In this document: positions 17,837-25,528 of the stretch, in pieces
Layout: every line of letters starts with the position of its first letter
Position numbering within the stretch: the first letter of the stretch is position 1
Source: an uncultured Eubacterium sp.
GTDB taxonomy: Bacteria; Bacillota; Clostridia; Lachnospirales; Lachnospiraceae
Assembly: GCA_910577225.1 (NCBI GenBank)
Contig: CAJTMV010000032.1
Coordinates: forward strand, 1-53,159
Reading direction: 5' to 3'
Length of the DNA: 53,159 bases
The notes under the pieces: generated by a model
Database searches by the model: none
Seen by the model: the letters and a program-made list of their open reading frames with translations, nothing else
Told to the model about the DNA's origin: nothing
Translations under genes and position numbers: made by a program

Positions 17837-17929
17837 GTACCATAGTATGTTTCACAGATTACACGCACGCTCTGCAAATAACCGTATGTGAAACCTGCGC
17901 AAATGTGTATCGATTCAGGAGGACTTCAT

Positions 17930-18934
17930 TTGAAAACTGTTCCTTTTCCCACAATTTCACGCTCTGTCAGACAGGTATACCGCAGGCGGCTGCTGGCGCC
18001 GGTCTTCTATCTGTTGTTTCTGTCCGTACTCTGGCTCGTAACGCCACTGGAAGGACTGGTATTTCCGCCTCAGGTAACAGGCGAAATCCCGTTACAGGAA
18101 CTGCGTATCAGCCACAGCCATTATATCACAACCACACTCAGTGATCTGCATTTCACCGGATACACCCAAAACATGTCCGGTTACACAAACGGCTATTATT
18201 ACTACACATTCCAAAACGACCAGTGTATTCTGGTACTGCTGGCGCCTGACACCTGCAGCCAGGGCAGATCTTATATACCCAGACAGCGTATCCGCGCCAG
18301 AATCATTGAAAATTTTGCAGATTACGATACGCTTACCGAACAGCTTGCCGCCGATTTAGGCTGGACCGCATCCGGCATCCGCCGGCAGATGCCAGACGTC
18401 CTGCTGAGCGAACCCGGATTTCACAAGCTGCTGTCGCTGCTGCTGCCCGCATGTTATTTTTTAAGCGGCGCTTTTGCGTGTATCAGCATAGTCATCTATG
18501 CCCTGTTTATCCGCTTTCCCATCCTCGCGCCGGCCTGCCGGAGGTTACATCTTTATGGCGACGCGAACAAACTGCTGGAACAGGCAGAATCTGAACTTTC
18601 AAATGCTTTGCGGTTTGCGAAAGAACAATTGTTTCTTACCCAAAATTTTCTGATTGTACTGACCGATGATGTCACTGCCATCGTACCTGTTTCAGAAATT
18701 ATCTGGATCTACAAACGTTCCAGGCTGGATAAGTTTTTATGGCGTCACCGGCGGATTTCTTATACGCTGCACATTCTGGCAAACAAACGCCTGCATCTGC
18801 AATGCAAAAACCAGTCCGAATCAGACGCTGAGGCCATCGTAACTGCTTTATCTGATGCAAGTACAACTATATTAACCGGATTTAATGAAAAAAACCGCAT
18901 ACAGATACAAAACATGACGGGAAAGCATTTTTAA
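17930..18934 (+). CDS. Membrane protein, possibly DUF6709-like
   Basis: A 334-residue protein with a hydrophobic segment near residues 25-45, an extracytoplasmic stretch, a second pair of hydrophobic segments near residues 175-205, and a cytoplasmic C-terminal domain that contains AIVPVSEIIWIYKR, a feature I associate loosely with DUF6709 proteins. Function is unknown. The frame is open from a GTG at 17888, but an ideal AGGAGG stands seven bases before a TTG at 17930-17932, so TTG is the likely start. It is monocistronic with a terminator after it. Confidence 0.65.
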   Translation: MKTVPFPTISRSVRQVYRRRLLAPVFYLLFLSVLWLVTPLEGLVFPPQVTGEIPLQELRISHSHYITTTLSDLHFTGYTQNMSGYTNGYYYYTFQNDQCILVLLAPDTCSQGRSYIPRQRIRARIIENFADYDTLTEQLAADLGWTASGIRRQMPDVLLSEPGFHKLLSLLLPACYFLSGAFACISIVIYALFIRFPILAPACRRLHLYGDANKLLEQAESELSNALRFAKEQLFLTQNFLIVLTDDVTAIVPVSEIIWIYKRSRLDKFLWRHRRISYTLHILANKRLHLQCKNQSESDAEAIVTALSDASTTILTGFNEKNRIQIQNMTGKHF

Positions 18935-18965
18935 GACACGCTCTCATCCGGCGCAGCGTATACAA

Positions 18966-19007
18966 AAATCCGGCACAGCGGAAAGTTTTCTGCAACGTGC
19001 CGGATTT
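18966..19007. terminator. Terminator between convergent genes
   Basis: Arms AAATCCGGCAC (18966-18976) and GTGCCGGATTT (18997-19007) pair perfectly around an inner stem-loop (AGCGGAAAG…TTTTCTGC). It serves the plus-strand membrane protein gene and the minus-strand DUF1002 gene. Confidence 0.75.
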
Positions 19008-19018
19008 GTCTGCCTGAT

Positions 19019-20251
19019 TTAAAACAGATTCTGGAAAAACTGAACGACAGACTCCAGCAGCTGTTTGAAAAATGCGGCTATTTTGCTTAAAAACCCGCCG
19101 CTTTCTTCCATCTCCCTGATGGAGTCATAAATCGACCCCGCCTGCTCCAGAAGACTGTCGACGTCGATATCCAAAGATCCGATCTTTTGCATCAGCGCCG
19201 TAATCTGCTCTTTTTCATTCTCATTTAACGAAATCTCAAACTGGTCGCAGGCTTTGGCTATTACTTCTTCGATCTTATCCCGGCTCTTGAGGCCGCCTTC
19301 AACTACTCTTTGCTTGACATAAGCGATAAACTCCTCTGTCTTCACATCCTCGCCGAGACTTTCGTTTAATTCGCCGGTGACAACTATCTCATTCATCGCC
19401 GCGTCCAGACTCTGCGTATCTATCTGCGTATCTTCCATATCCGCATACGCCTTCATTGCCCCGATCAAAGCCGCTGTTCCGGACAGCGGAAACGGCCCCG
19501 CAATAATAACATCCGCATCTTCCAGTCCGGCTGTCGCCAGCGCGTTTTTATACATCCCGATCGTACAGTAGGAAATATTTTTGGTCGATATATGAATCCC
19601 GTCTCCTTTGTCCCGCTTTACAATAACGACTGAAGACAGGGCTCTCGTACCGATAATGGAGGCGTCCAGATATTCGTCCAGATACTGATGTTCTTCTTCA
19701 TTGGTCACGGTAACGACCTGATACTGGTCCAGACTGGCCGGATCGATACCCATCAGACTTAGTACCGTATGTTTTTGTTCTTCGTTCAGATTGGCCCCAA
19801 GCGCCAGATATGGTTTATCATCTTCGGCAATTACTACATTGTCATCCTGTTCATCTTCAATAGTAACATCTGCACTGACCTTCGGAGGTTCCTCGCTGAT
19901 CTCTGCATTTACCTTCGGATCTTCCACAACATCCGCGCTGACTTTTGGACGTTCGCTGTCTGTACCTGTCGCCGCGTTTTCATCCGCGTCAGTATCCGCC
20001 GCTGTCCCCAGGTCCGCATCCATCGTCCCGTCTGCGGATCCTGATAACTGCTCTTCGCCTGACAGCTGCATGTCTGCGCCTTCCGCTGCTGAGGCTCTGG
20101 CAGGTATGACTGCGGACAGACTGATCATGCCGGCAAGCAGCAGAACCGCGTACGTTTGCCACTTCCAGCTTTCGATCGCTTTCCGTTTCTTTTCTTTACA
20201 TACGATCTCTTTTAATTTTCTTTTCTGGCATCTGTTTTTTAAGTCGTTCAT
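19019..20251 (-). CDS. DUF1002 domain protein (YpuA-like), exported
   Basis: A 410-residue protein with a basic N-terminus and a hydrophobic segment near residues 32-52 ending in ARASA, consistent with export or anchoring. Residues ~55-140 are an acidic, low-complexity region in which VSADV/VNAEISEEP-type blocks repeat. The DUF1002 domain follows: LGANLNEEQKHTVLSLMGI, then TRALSSVVIVKRDKGDGI and AGPFPLSGTAALIGAMKAY. Its function is not known. The last 40 residues form an amphipathic tail. The gene lies 40 bp upstream of an esterase on the same strand. Confidence 0.85.
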   Translation of the reverse strand: MNDLKNRCQKRKLKEIVCKEKKRKAIESWKWQTYAVLLLAGMISLSAVIPARASAAEGADMQLSGEEQLSGSADGTMDADLGTAADTDADENAATGTDSERPKVSADVVEDPKVNAEISEEPPKVSADVTIEDEQDDNVVIAEDDKPYLALGANLNEEQKHTVLSLMGIDPASLDQYQVVTVTNEEEHQYLDEYLDASIIGTRALSSVVIVKRDKGDGIHISTKNISYCTIGMYKNALATAGLEDADVIIAGPFPLSGTAALIGAMKAYADMEDTQIDTQSLDAAMNEIVVTGELNESLGEDVKTEEFIAYVKQRVVEGGLKSRDKIEEVIAKACDQFEISLNENEKEQITALMQKIGSLDIDVDSLLEQAGSIYDSIREMEESGGFLSKIAAFFKQLLESVVQFFQNLF

Positions 20252-20291
20252 TCACACATATCCTTTCTGATCGTTTTCCGTGCGGAATCCG

Positions 20292-21248
20292 TTAACTTCT
20301 GATCCGTTTTTTGCACCACTGGTAAACGTCCGCAAAGACCTGCTCCCGGTCGGTTTCCTGCAAAATTTCGTGACGGTCATTCGGATACAGCTTTATTTTC
20401 ACATCCTGTATACCTGCCTGCCGATACTGTGCGCATGCCTTTTTCACACCCTCGCCGAAATTTCCGACCGGATCCTCTTCTCCCGCAATAAAAAATACAG
20501 GCAGATCCTTTCGGATTTTGCGGATATGCTTCATCTGACTGACATAACGAATCGTCGAAAACAGTCCGTAATATCCGTTCAGTGTAAATACAAACGTACA
20601 GCGCGGATCGTTATAATACGCCCGTACACTTTCCTCATTTTTGGACAGCCAGCTTTTGGCCGGTTCTGCCCCGGTCGTGTCAAAATCTGCATACTGACTG
20701 CCAAACGCCGCGCCGGTCACAAACCGGCTTCTATGATGCCCGCCGCGAAACGCGCCGATCAGACGGCAGACAAACATGCCAAAACCGGTCAGGATATCCG
20801 GCTGGCTGCCTGTTCCGCAAAGGATGGCGCCGGTCACATCTTCACTGTGCAGCGTCAGATATCTGCGCAGCAAAAACGATCCCATGCTGTGCCCGAGAAT
20901 AAAATATGGCAGCTCCGGATACTGGCTGCGTATGATGCGCGTGACCTGATAAATATCTGCAACAACAATCTCAGACGGCTTTTTTGCCGTAAAATATCCC
21001 CAATCGGACTCCTGACTCACCGACGCCCCATGCCCCAGATGATCATGTCCGACAACCAGATATCCCCGTTCTGCCAGATAGCAGGCAAATTCATCGTATC
21101 TTTCTATATATTCCACCATTCCATGCGTGATCTGCATCACCGCATGCACGTTTTTATTTTCGGGTAACCATTTTACGGCATGTATTTTCGTCTTTCCATC
21201 TTTGGACAGAAACTGAAACGTTTCTTTTGTTACTTTTTGTTTATCCAT
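20292..21248 (-). CDS. Alpha/beta hydrolase (lysophospholipase/monoacylglycerol lipase-like)
   Basis: A Hydrolase_4-family serine esterase of about 318 residues with no signal peptide. The catalytic triad is readable: the nucleophile in ILGHSMGSFLLRRY, the aspartate in FFIAGEEDPVGNFGEG, and the histidine in YPNDRHEILQE. HGMVEYIERYDEFA and GHDHLGHGAS form the oxyanion and second conserved blocks. The frame allows a GTG at 21260; the ATG at 21246-21248 with AGGTG nine bases before it is preferred, giving MDKQKVTKETFQ. Probable lipid ester substrate, by family only. Confidence 0.88.
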   Translation of the reverse strand: MDKQKVTKETFQFLSKDGKTKIHAVKWLPENKNVHAVMQITHGMVEYIERYDEFACYLAERGYLVVGHDHLGHGASVSQESDWGYFTAKKPSEIVVADIYQVTRIIRSQYPELPYFILGHSMGSFLLRRYLTLHSEDVTGAILCGTGSQPDILTGFGMFVCRLIGAFRGGHHRSRFVTGAAFGSQYADFDTTGAEPAKSWLSKNEESVRAYYNDPRCTFVFTLNGYYGLFSTIRYVSQMKHIRKIRKDLPVFFIAGEEDPVGNFGEGVKKACAQYRQAGIQDVKIKLYPNDRHEILQETDREQVFADVYQWCKKRIRS

Positions 21249-21281
21249 CAGACTCAGCACCTTTCCTTTCCTGCATAACCT

Positions 21282-22235
21282 TCAGCCACGCATGCTTTCA
21301 ATCAGCTGGTCCACAATCTGCTCCAGCTCCTTGCGTGCCTCCTGTTCACTCATAAAACTGTCTCCGATATGTTCAATATCTGACAATGTCTGATGCTGCA
21401 GTTCATCGATATGATGGCTGCTTTGCGAAATCCTCTTTATATAATCTGAAATAGCCGCGGCCTTTTCCAGATAATGCCGCTCTGCCGCTCTCGTGCAGAT
21501 TTCATCCTGCTGCGTGATGTTTTTTGAAAGCCGCGAGATCGAAAGATTCGTATCTTTATTGGATTTCATAAGCGCGGCCACCTGCTCGTCCAGCTGGCGG
21601 ATTCGTCTGTCCATCTCATCGAGCTGGCGTGCAACGGCTGCTGCGGCCCGTTCATAAGCGCTTGAGAGCATACGCACATCCTCTGCCGCTTCCACAAAAG
21701 CTATGCCGATATCTCCCATACGCCCGGCTTCTATCGCGCTGTTTAACGAAGACACTGTCATCTGTTTTGCATAATCCATCATATGAGCGATTTCCATATG
21801 CATCGTTTCCGTATTGTTTTTCAACGCGGTCTTTGTCTCCACAAGAGCCGTAACCGGTTCAATACTGTTTTTATTTTCTTCCACGATTACAGCCATCTGC
21901 TCGATCTGCCTGCCGGCAACATCCTGCAGCTTTTTCTTATCCTGTTCCTCATCCTCCATCTGTCCGCGCATACTTGTTAATTCCATGGCAAGCTGTTCCA
22001 GCAGCTTTAAACTCTCTCCAGCTTCTTCCTGCGTTTCGTATGTCTGACTTACGACCTTTGTCAGTTCCTTATCCATCTCACCCTGAGCTGCAATCTGCGC
22101 TTCAAAATGAGGCAGCATCTGCTGTGTATAATTTTGCACATGATTCATCTGCTCCTGCGCATTTTCCAGTTCAAACCGGGTAATATTTAGTTGTTCCTCT
22201 AATTCTTTTGTTAATTCCTGTTTTTTTCCAAACAC
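21282..22235 (-). CDS. Soluble coiled-coil protein with a partial MCP signalling tip
   Basis: A 317-residue, entirely hydrophilic protein predicted to be mostly coiled coil. The segment SSLNSAIEAGRMGDIGIAF followed by VEAAEDVRMLS resembles the conserved hairpin tip of chemoreceptors (compare NLLALNASIEAARAGEAGKGFAVVADEIREL in the receptor at 31682-33094), but several canonical tip residues differ. No transmembrane segment or sensor domain is seen. It might be a divergent cytoplasmic receptor or a scaffold; no che genes are near. It ends 34 bp before the esterase start. Confidence 0.6.
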   Translation of the reverse strand: MFGKKQELTKELEEQLNITRFELENAQEQMNHVQNYTQQMLPHFEAQIAAQGEMDKELTKVVSQTYETQEEAGESLKLLEQLAMELTSMRGQMEDEEQDKKKLQDVAGRQIEQMAVIVEENKNSIEPVTALVETKTALKNNTETMHMEIAHMMDYAKQMTVSSLNSAIEAGRMGDIGIAFVEAAEDVRMLSSAYERAAAAVARQLDEMDRRIRQLDEQVAALMKSNKDTNLSISRLSKNITQQDEICTRAAERHYLEKAAAISDYIKRISQSSHHIDELQHQTLSDIEHIGDSFMSEQEARKELEQIVDQLIESMRG

Positions 22236-22308
22236 GGTCTCATCGTCCCCCTGTGAATAATGATCAGCATGGCTTATTGTCTGAAAAAACCAGCTTTCTC
22301 TCTTAAAA

Positions 22309-22384
22309 CGTGTCTAAAAATCATTCCTGAAAGCTGCGCTTCACCGGAAACATTTTTAAGACATGCGCCGGCCTGTTGCAGGCC
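22309..22384. repeat. Imperfect dyad and small hairpin
   Basis: CGTGTCTAAAAAT (22309-22321) is matched by ATTTTTAAGACATG (22352-22365) in reverse, and GGCCTG/CAGGCC (22370-22384) forms a tight hairpin. It lies upstream of the MCP-like gene; role unknown. Confidence 0.4.
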
Positions 22385-22462
22385 TATGCGTCTATTATAA
22401 CCTCTTTTCATTCCGAAATCAACCAGATGAAGCACTTTATGTAGCAGATAGCCGAAGCAAAC

Positions 22463-22603
22463 GTTACTGTTCACACCTTCGGCGCTCACAGTAACTGAAT
22501 CCAGCCCATGGAAAGTTCGCCTGCGGCGAAGGTCTGCATTCACTCCTGGCTGAATTTACGCATTCTTACGGACTTTGCAGTAAATGCATAACGAAACGGT
22601 TAC
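22463..22603 (+). repeat. Structured dispersed repeat, copy 1
   Basis: Begins with a GTTACTGT…ACAGTAAC hairpin (22463-22495), then TCCAGCC, then the hairpin TTCGCC-TGC-GGCGAA (22516-22530), CTCCTGGC, and TTACGGACTTTGCAG. The same order of blocks recurs in reverse at 24208-24355. Bases in the second hairpin change in matched pairs between the copies. No gene is encoded here. Confidence 0.7.
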
Positions 22604-22706
22604 ACCCATCCATAACAACTACAAAGAAAATTTCTACGCCGGCGTAGCATATTTTGTGTACTTATGGTAGAATAATTGCAAAAAAAACAAACTGGAGGAA
22701 TAATTT

Positions 22707-23252
22707 ATGCAATATAAATGCAAAGTAACCGTCATCGACAAAAAGTGCTTTCCGGATTACCAGAAAGAATATCTTGCTGATCCGCAATCCGGTGTCTGCC
22801 CTTTTTATGAGATTGGCGACGAATTTATTTTTGAACGCTATGGCGGAGAAGATACGTTCTGGCTTGCCGGAGACGGTACGCAATGCGGAGAAGCCTGGGA
22901 CTGCATCAGCCGGTATATCTACACTGCTCTGCAGGGAGGCAGCATTATGCGCGGATGGACAAAAGACGAGCGGATGATGATCGCATGCTGCAACGACGGT
23001 ACCCGCCCGGTTATTTTTAAAATCGAACGGCTGGATTATAAGGTCGTAAAAATACTCGGAATGGTATGCGAACACTGCGCTTCCAAAATCAAAAAATCAT
23101 TAAGCGTAATATCCGGCGTAGAGGATGTGAATGTAAGACTGGACAAGCACTGGGCGGAAGTATTTATCAAAAAAGACGAAACGGTATCGGACGAATCGCT
23201 CCGCCTGGCTGTGGAACGCTATGAAAAATACAGTGTATCCGGTATCGACTGA
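22707..23252 (+). CDS. TIGR04076-family protein fused to an HMA metal-binding domain
   Basis: A 181-residue soluble protein. The first ~105 residues look like the small TIGR04076 family (YKCKVTVIDKKCFPDYQKEY near the start, then CPFYEIGDEF and a CNDGTRPVIFKIER end). The last ~70 residues read as a heavy-metal-associated domain: KILGMVCEHCASKIKKSL with the GMxCxxC metal site, then SGVEDVNVRLDKHWAEVFI. The two parts share one frame with no gap. GGAGG precedes the ATG. It converges on cbiK with only four bases between, and both are bracketed by the inverted structured repeat. A metal-handling role is inference. Confidence 0.7.
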   Translation: MQYKCKVTVIDKKCFPDYQKEYLADPQSGVCPFYEIGDEFIFERYGGEDTFWLAGDGTQCGEAWDCISRYIYTALQGGSIMRGWTKDERMMIACCNDGTRPVIFKIERLDYKVVKILGMVCEHCASKIKKSLSVISGVEDVNVRLDKHWAEVFIKKDETVSDESLRLAVERYEKYSVSGID

Positions 23253-23256
23253 TCGG

Positions 23257-24030
23257 TTATAGCAGCAAGACTGCAGCTTTTTTTACATGTGTGACATAAA
23301 CATCCTGTACTGCCGGAATCTGACCCAGTCCTTCCAGGATGCAACGGACCTCATACCCCTCCCGTTCCAGCATACGTTTCCAGGAACCATTCCCGTTCCC
23401 GGCGATATCCCTGCAGGCATGGCTGCCGGCAGCGGTCATAAACGGATACAATACGATTTTTTGACAGCTGCCGGCTGCTTTCAGCGCTTTTATCACATCA
23501 TCGATTGAAGGTCCTGCTTTTAACGCTCCCACATAGTAGTGAGAATACCCCGCATCCGCCAGCATCTGCTGCATTCTGAGGTAAATATTACCGTCCGCTG
23601 CCTGACTGCCATGCCCGACCAGACAAACGGCCGTCCCTGCACGGTAAAATGCCTCTGTACGCTCTGCGATCGCTGCGCAGACAGCCGCATAATCCCCGCT
23701 GTCGGAAAGCAGCGGCTCCCCCATTACTATCTGCCGGAATCTGCCTTCGTATAACTTCATTTGCTGCTCCAGTTTCTGATATTCCATTCCGCGCATCAGA
23801 TAAACAGGTTGTACGATCAGCTTACGGATTCCAGTCTCCAGCGCCTGATCCAGCGCACTTCGGACCGTATCCGCATCCTGTCTGCGGCTCCATACGGCAG
23901 ATACCGCATAATCGGCAAAGTTTCGTTTTATCGCCGTCCTTATGGAACTGACGACGTCCATACCGCTGCCTGTATGTCCGTTTCCAATACTTACAATTAA
24001 TACCGCCGTTTTCTCGTCGTCTCCGTTCAT
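23257..24030 (-). CDS. cbiK: Sirohydrochlorin cobaltochelatase, CbiK-like
   Basis: Inserts Co2+ into sirohydrochlorin in anaerobic cobalamin synthesis. The two catalytic histidine regions are visible: VCLVGHGSQAADGN and FMTAAGSHACRDIAG; QPVYLMRGMEYQKL is also family-typical. About 257 residues, the usual length. The first block is VSIGNGHTGSG rather than the common VSFGTS, a mild divergence. I place the start at the ATG 24028-24030; a GTG at 24091-24093 lies in frame in a duplicated copy of the start region. No other cobalamin gene is nearby, and no cobalamin riboswitch was recognised upstream. Confidence 0.82.
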   Translation of the reverse strand: MNGDDEKTAVLIVSIGNGHTGSGMDVVSSIRTAIKRNFADYAVSAVWSRRQDADTVRSALDQALETGIRKLIVQPVYLMRGMEYQKLEQQMKLYEGRFRQIVMGEPLLSDSGDYAAVCAAIAERTEAFYRAGTAVCLVGHGSQAADGNIYLRMQQMLADAGYSHYYVGALKAGPSIDDVIKALKAAGSCQKIVLYPFMTAAGSHACRDIAGNGNGSWKRMLEREGYEVRCILEGLGQIPAVQDVYVTHVKKAAVLLL

Positions 24031-24143
24031 CTGTCCTTCTTCTCCTTTCCCGTAAATATACCGCCCTAAACAGATCTGATCGTCTCCGTTCACTTATCCT
24101 TCTTCTCCTTTCCCAGAAGTATACCGCCCGGAACAGATTCAGA
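24018..24143 (-). repeat. 63-bp tandem duplication over the cbiK start
   Basis: Units 24018-24080 and 24081-24143 align along their whole length. Each contains the ribosome binding site GGAAAGGAG, a start-like codon (ATG in one, GTG in the other) and MNGDD. The 63-bp period keeps the frame, so translation could begin in either copy. Confidence 0.8.
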
Positions 24144-24207
24144 CAAGCATGAAAACAAAAACATCTTGCTGTTTTCCACATTACACGGAACCTTTTCGAT
24201 AACCCGC

Positions 24208-24355
24208 AGTTACTGTCCGCACCGGGACTTTGCACTCGCTGCAAAGTCCGTAAGAACGCGTAAAATATGCCAGGAGGAAATCCGGCCTTTGCCGAAGGCA
24301 AACTTCGAATGGCTGGATTTCGTTACTGTTTACAGGTTTACCTGTGAACAGTAAC
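24208..24355 (-). repeat. Structured dispersed repeat, copy 2 (inverted)
   Basis: On the minus strand it starts with GTTACTGTTCACAGGT paired with ACCTGTAAACAGTAAC, then TCCAGCC, the hairpin TTTGCC-TTC-GGCAAA, CTCCTGGC, TTACGGACTTTGCA, and a GACTTTGCA/TGCAAAGTC hairpin. The block order equals copy 1 at 22463-22603. It lies upstream of cbiK. Confidence 0.7.
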
Positions 24356-24394
24356 AACCCGCACATTCCAGTCAGGCAAAACACATGTTTCGCC

Positions 24395-24423
24395 TTGTAG
24401 TCAGTCTGTTCCTGTAGTATACT
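24395..24423 (+). promoter_or_regulatory. Promoter for the small protein gene
   Basis: TTGTAG (24395-24400), 17 bp, TATACT (24418-24423), about 45 bp before the start codon at 24469. Confidence 0.65.
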
Positions 24424-24468
24424 ATAAAAATAAACATAAAAAATTATTTTTTTCAAGGAGGTGTCTGA

Positions 24469-24693
24469 ATGGAATTATTAACATCCATATGCAATACGCG
24501 CTGGGACGCAGACGTACATATTCACATCAGAGATCGTTTCGCCCACGAATTCAAAGAAGAGGATCTGGATGAGGTCATACGCGTCCACCTGAAAACCAAC
24601 CCGTATCGATACCTGACAAAAGAAGCCAAATTTCAGGCTATTCAGGATTATTACGAAAATGCTTACGAAAAATTTCGGCGACGCAATCGTTAA
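24469..24693 (+). CDS. Small hypothetical protein, 74 residues
   Basis: I do not recognise this protein. It is hydrophilic, rich in charged residues (EFKEEDLDEVIRVH, then a basic YEKFRRRNR end), with no signal or membrane segment. It is supported as a real gene by an ideal AAGGAGGTG binding site, a promoter with 17-bp spacing, and a terminator about 340 bp after the stop. The region between the stop and that terminator is a 15-bp tandem array, which would form its 3' untranslated part. Confidence 0.65.
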   Translation: MELLTSICNTRWDADVHIHIRDRFAHEFKEEDLDEVIRVHLKTNPYRYLTKEAKFQAIQDYYENAYEKFRRRNR

Positions 24694-24734
24694 CATCCAG
24701 TAAGTAACTACCTGACATCCAGGTATTACCAGTA

Positions 24735-25035
24735 ACTTTGTATTTGGAAACTATATTTCCGATAGCTTTATTTTCAGCAACTTTATTCCAGTTTACTTTA
24801 TTTTTAGCAGTTTTATTCCTAGCAACTTTATTTTCAACAATTTTATTCCTGGCAACTTTATTTCAACAATTTTATTCCTGGCAACTTTATATATAACCAC
24901 TTTATATATAACCACTTTATTTCCAGTTACTTTGTATTCCAGTCGCTTTATTTCAGGCAACTTTATATACAACTACTTTATTTCCAGCCACTTTGTATTC
25001 CAGTCATTTTGCATACGAAACCTTTATTTCCCGTA
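24735..25035 (+). repeat. 15-bp degenerate tandem array (about 20 units)
   Basis: Units approximating ACTTTATTTCCAGYN repeat with a period of 15 bp (some 14 or 16). Examples are ACTTTATATATAACC twice in a row and ACTTTATTTCCAGTT. The sequence is unrelated to the array at 2431-2835 but the period is the same. It lies between the small protein stop and a terminator. Confidence 0.8.
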
Positions 25036-25075
25036 ACCGGCAGCCTGTGAATCCTGACACAGACTGCCGGTTTTT
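25035..25075 (+). terminator. Terminator after the 15-bp array
   Basis: Arms 25035-25049 and 25058-25072 pair with one mismatch (AACCGGCAG.CTGTG), then TTTTT. It closes the transcript of the small protein gene. Confidence 0.75.
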
Positions 25076-25095
25076 CCGTCCGGATTCGCTGCTGC

Positions 25096-25341
25096 CTGCG
25101 CCTGGCGGATACGTATTACCCGGATAGCCGTTATGGAGAATTATCAAAGAAAGCAGAAGCTATGCTTCGTGAGCGGCTCCTTCGCTTTATGAAAGACAAA
25201 GAAAACGTAGTAATCGGTTTCAGCTTTTGGAGCAGGCAAAATCGTGACTTTTACAGGGCAGTCATTACAAAAGCAGGAGGTTCGACAGAACTTGCAGATA
25301 TGAAAACCAGTAAAGAAACTCTGCAAAAAAGTAAGCGATGA
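25096..25341 (+). pseudogene. Remnant of a P-loop kinase (AAA_33-like)
   Basis: An open stretch without start codon or P-loop reads YGELSKKAEAMLRERLLRFM, then ENVVIGFSFWSRQNRDFYRA and AGGSTELADMKTSKETL, ending at TGA 25339-25341. FSFWSR followed by a helix and a GG.xELxxLK strand is typical of the middle of small AAA_33-type nucleotide kinases. Both the N-terminal Walker A part and the C-terminal third are missing. Confidence 0.55.
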
Positions 25342-25359
25342 ATAATATACCGAATTAAA

Positions 25360-25491
25360 TTTTTCCCTGGTCTCCGTATACTTGTAGATGAGGATCGGAG
25401 ACAGCCCATCTTCTCCCGTGCGAAAAAGCCACATATATGAGTCCGTTTCTTTGCGCCCCGGCTCTTTTAAAACCTGGACCCTGGTTTCATC
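25360..25491 (-). pseudogene. IS66-family transposase remnant
   Basis: On the minus strand the frame reads DETRVQVLKEPGRKETDSYM and continues WLFRTGEDGLSPILIYKYTE. The block DETxVQVLKEPGRK…SYMWxxRTG is the recognisable catalytic-aspartate region of IS66 transposases. It is preceded by an in-frame stop and followed directly by the kinase remnant, so only about 44 codons survive. No IS ends were found. Confidence 0.75.
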
Positions 25492-25528
25492 TTATCACAT
25501 CCTCTCCAGGTTATCTTTGCATAAAAAG

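Noticed and set aside
20280..21167. 295-residue plus-strand frame
   Set aside because: It is antisense to the esterase gene, whose catalytic triad is intact.
24144..24360. Cobalamin riboswitch upstream of cbiK
   Set aside because: No B12-box-like block was found; the structure there is the dispersed repeat also present at 22463.
25144..25434. 96-residue minus-strand protein
   Set aside because: Its first part is the IS66 remnant and its second part is antisense to the kinase remnant; it is a chance join.
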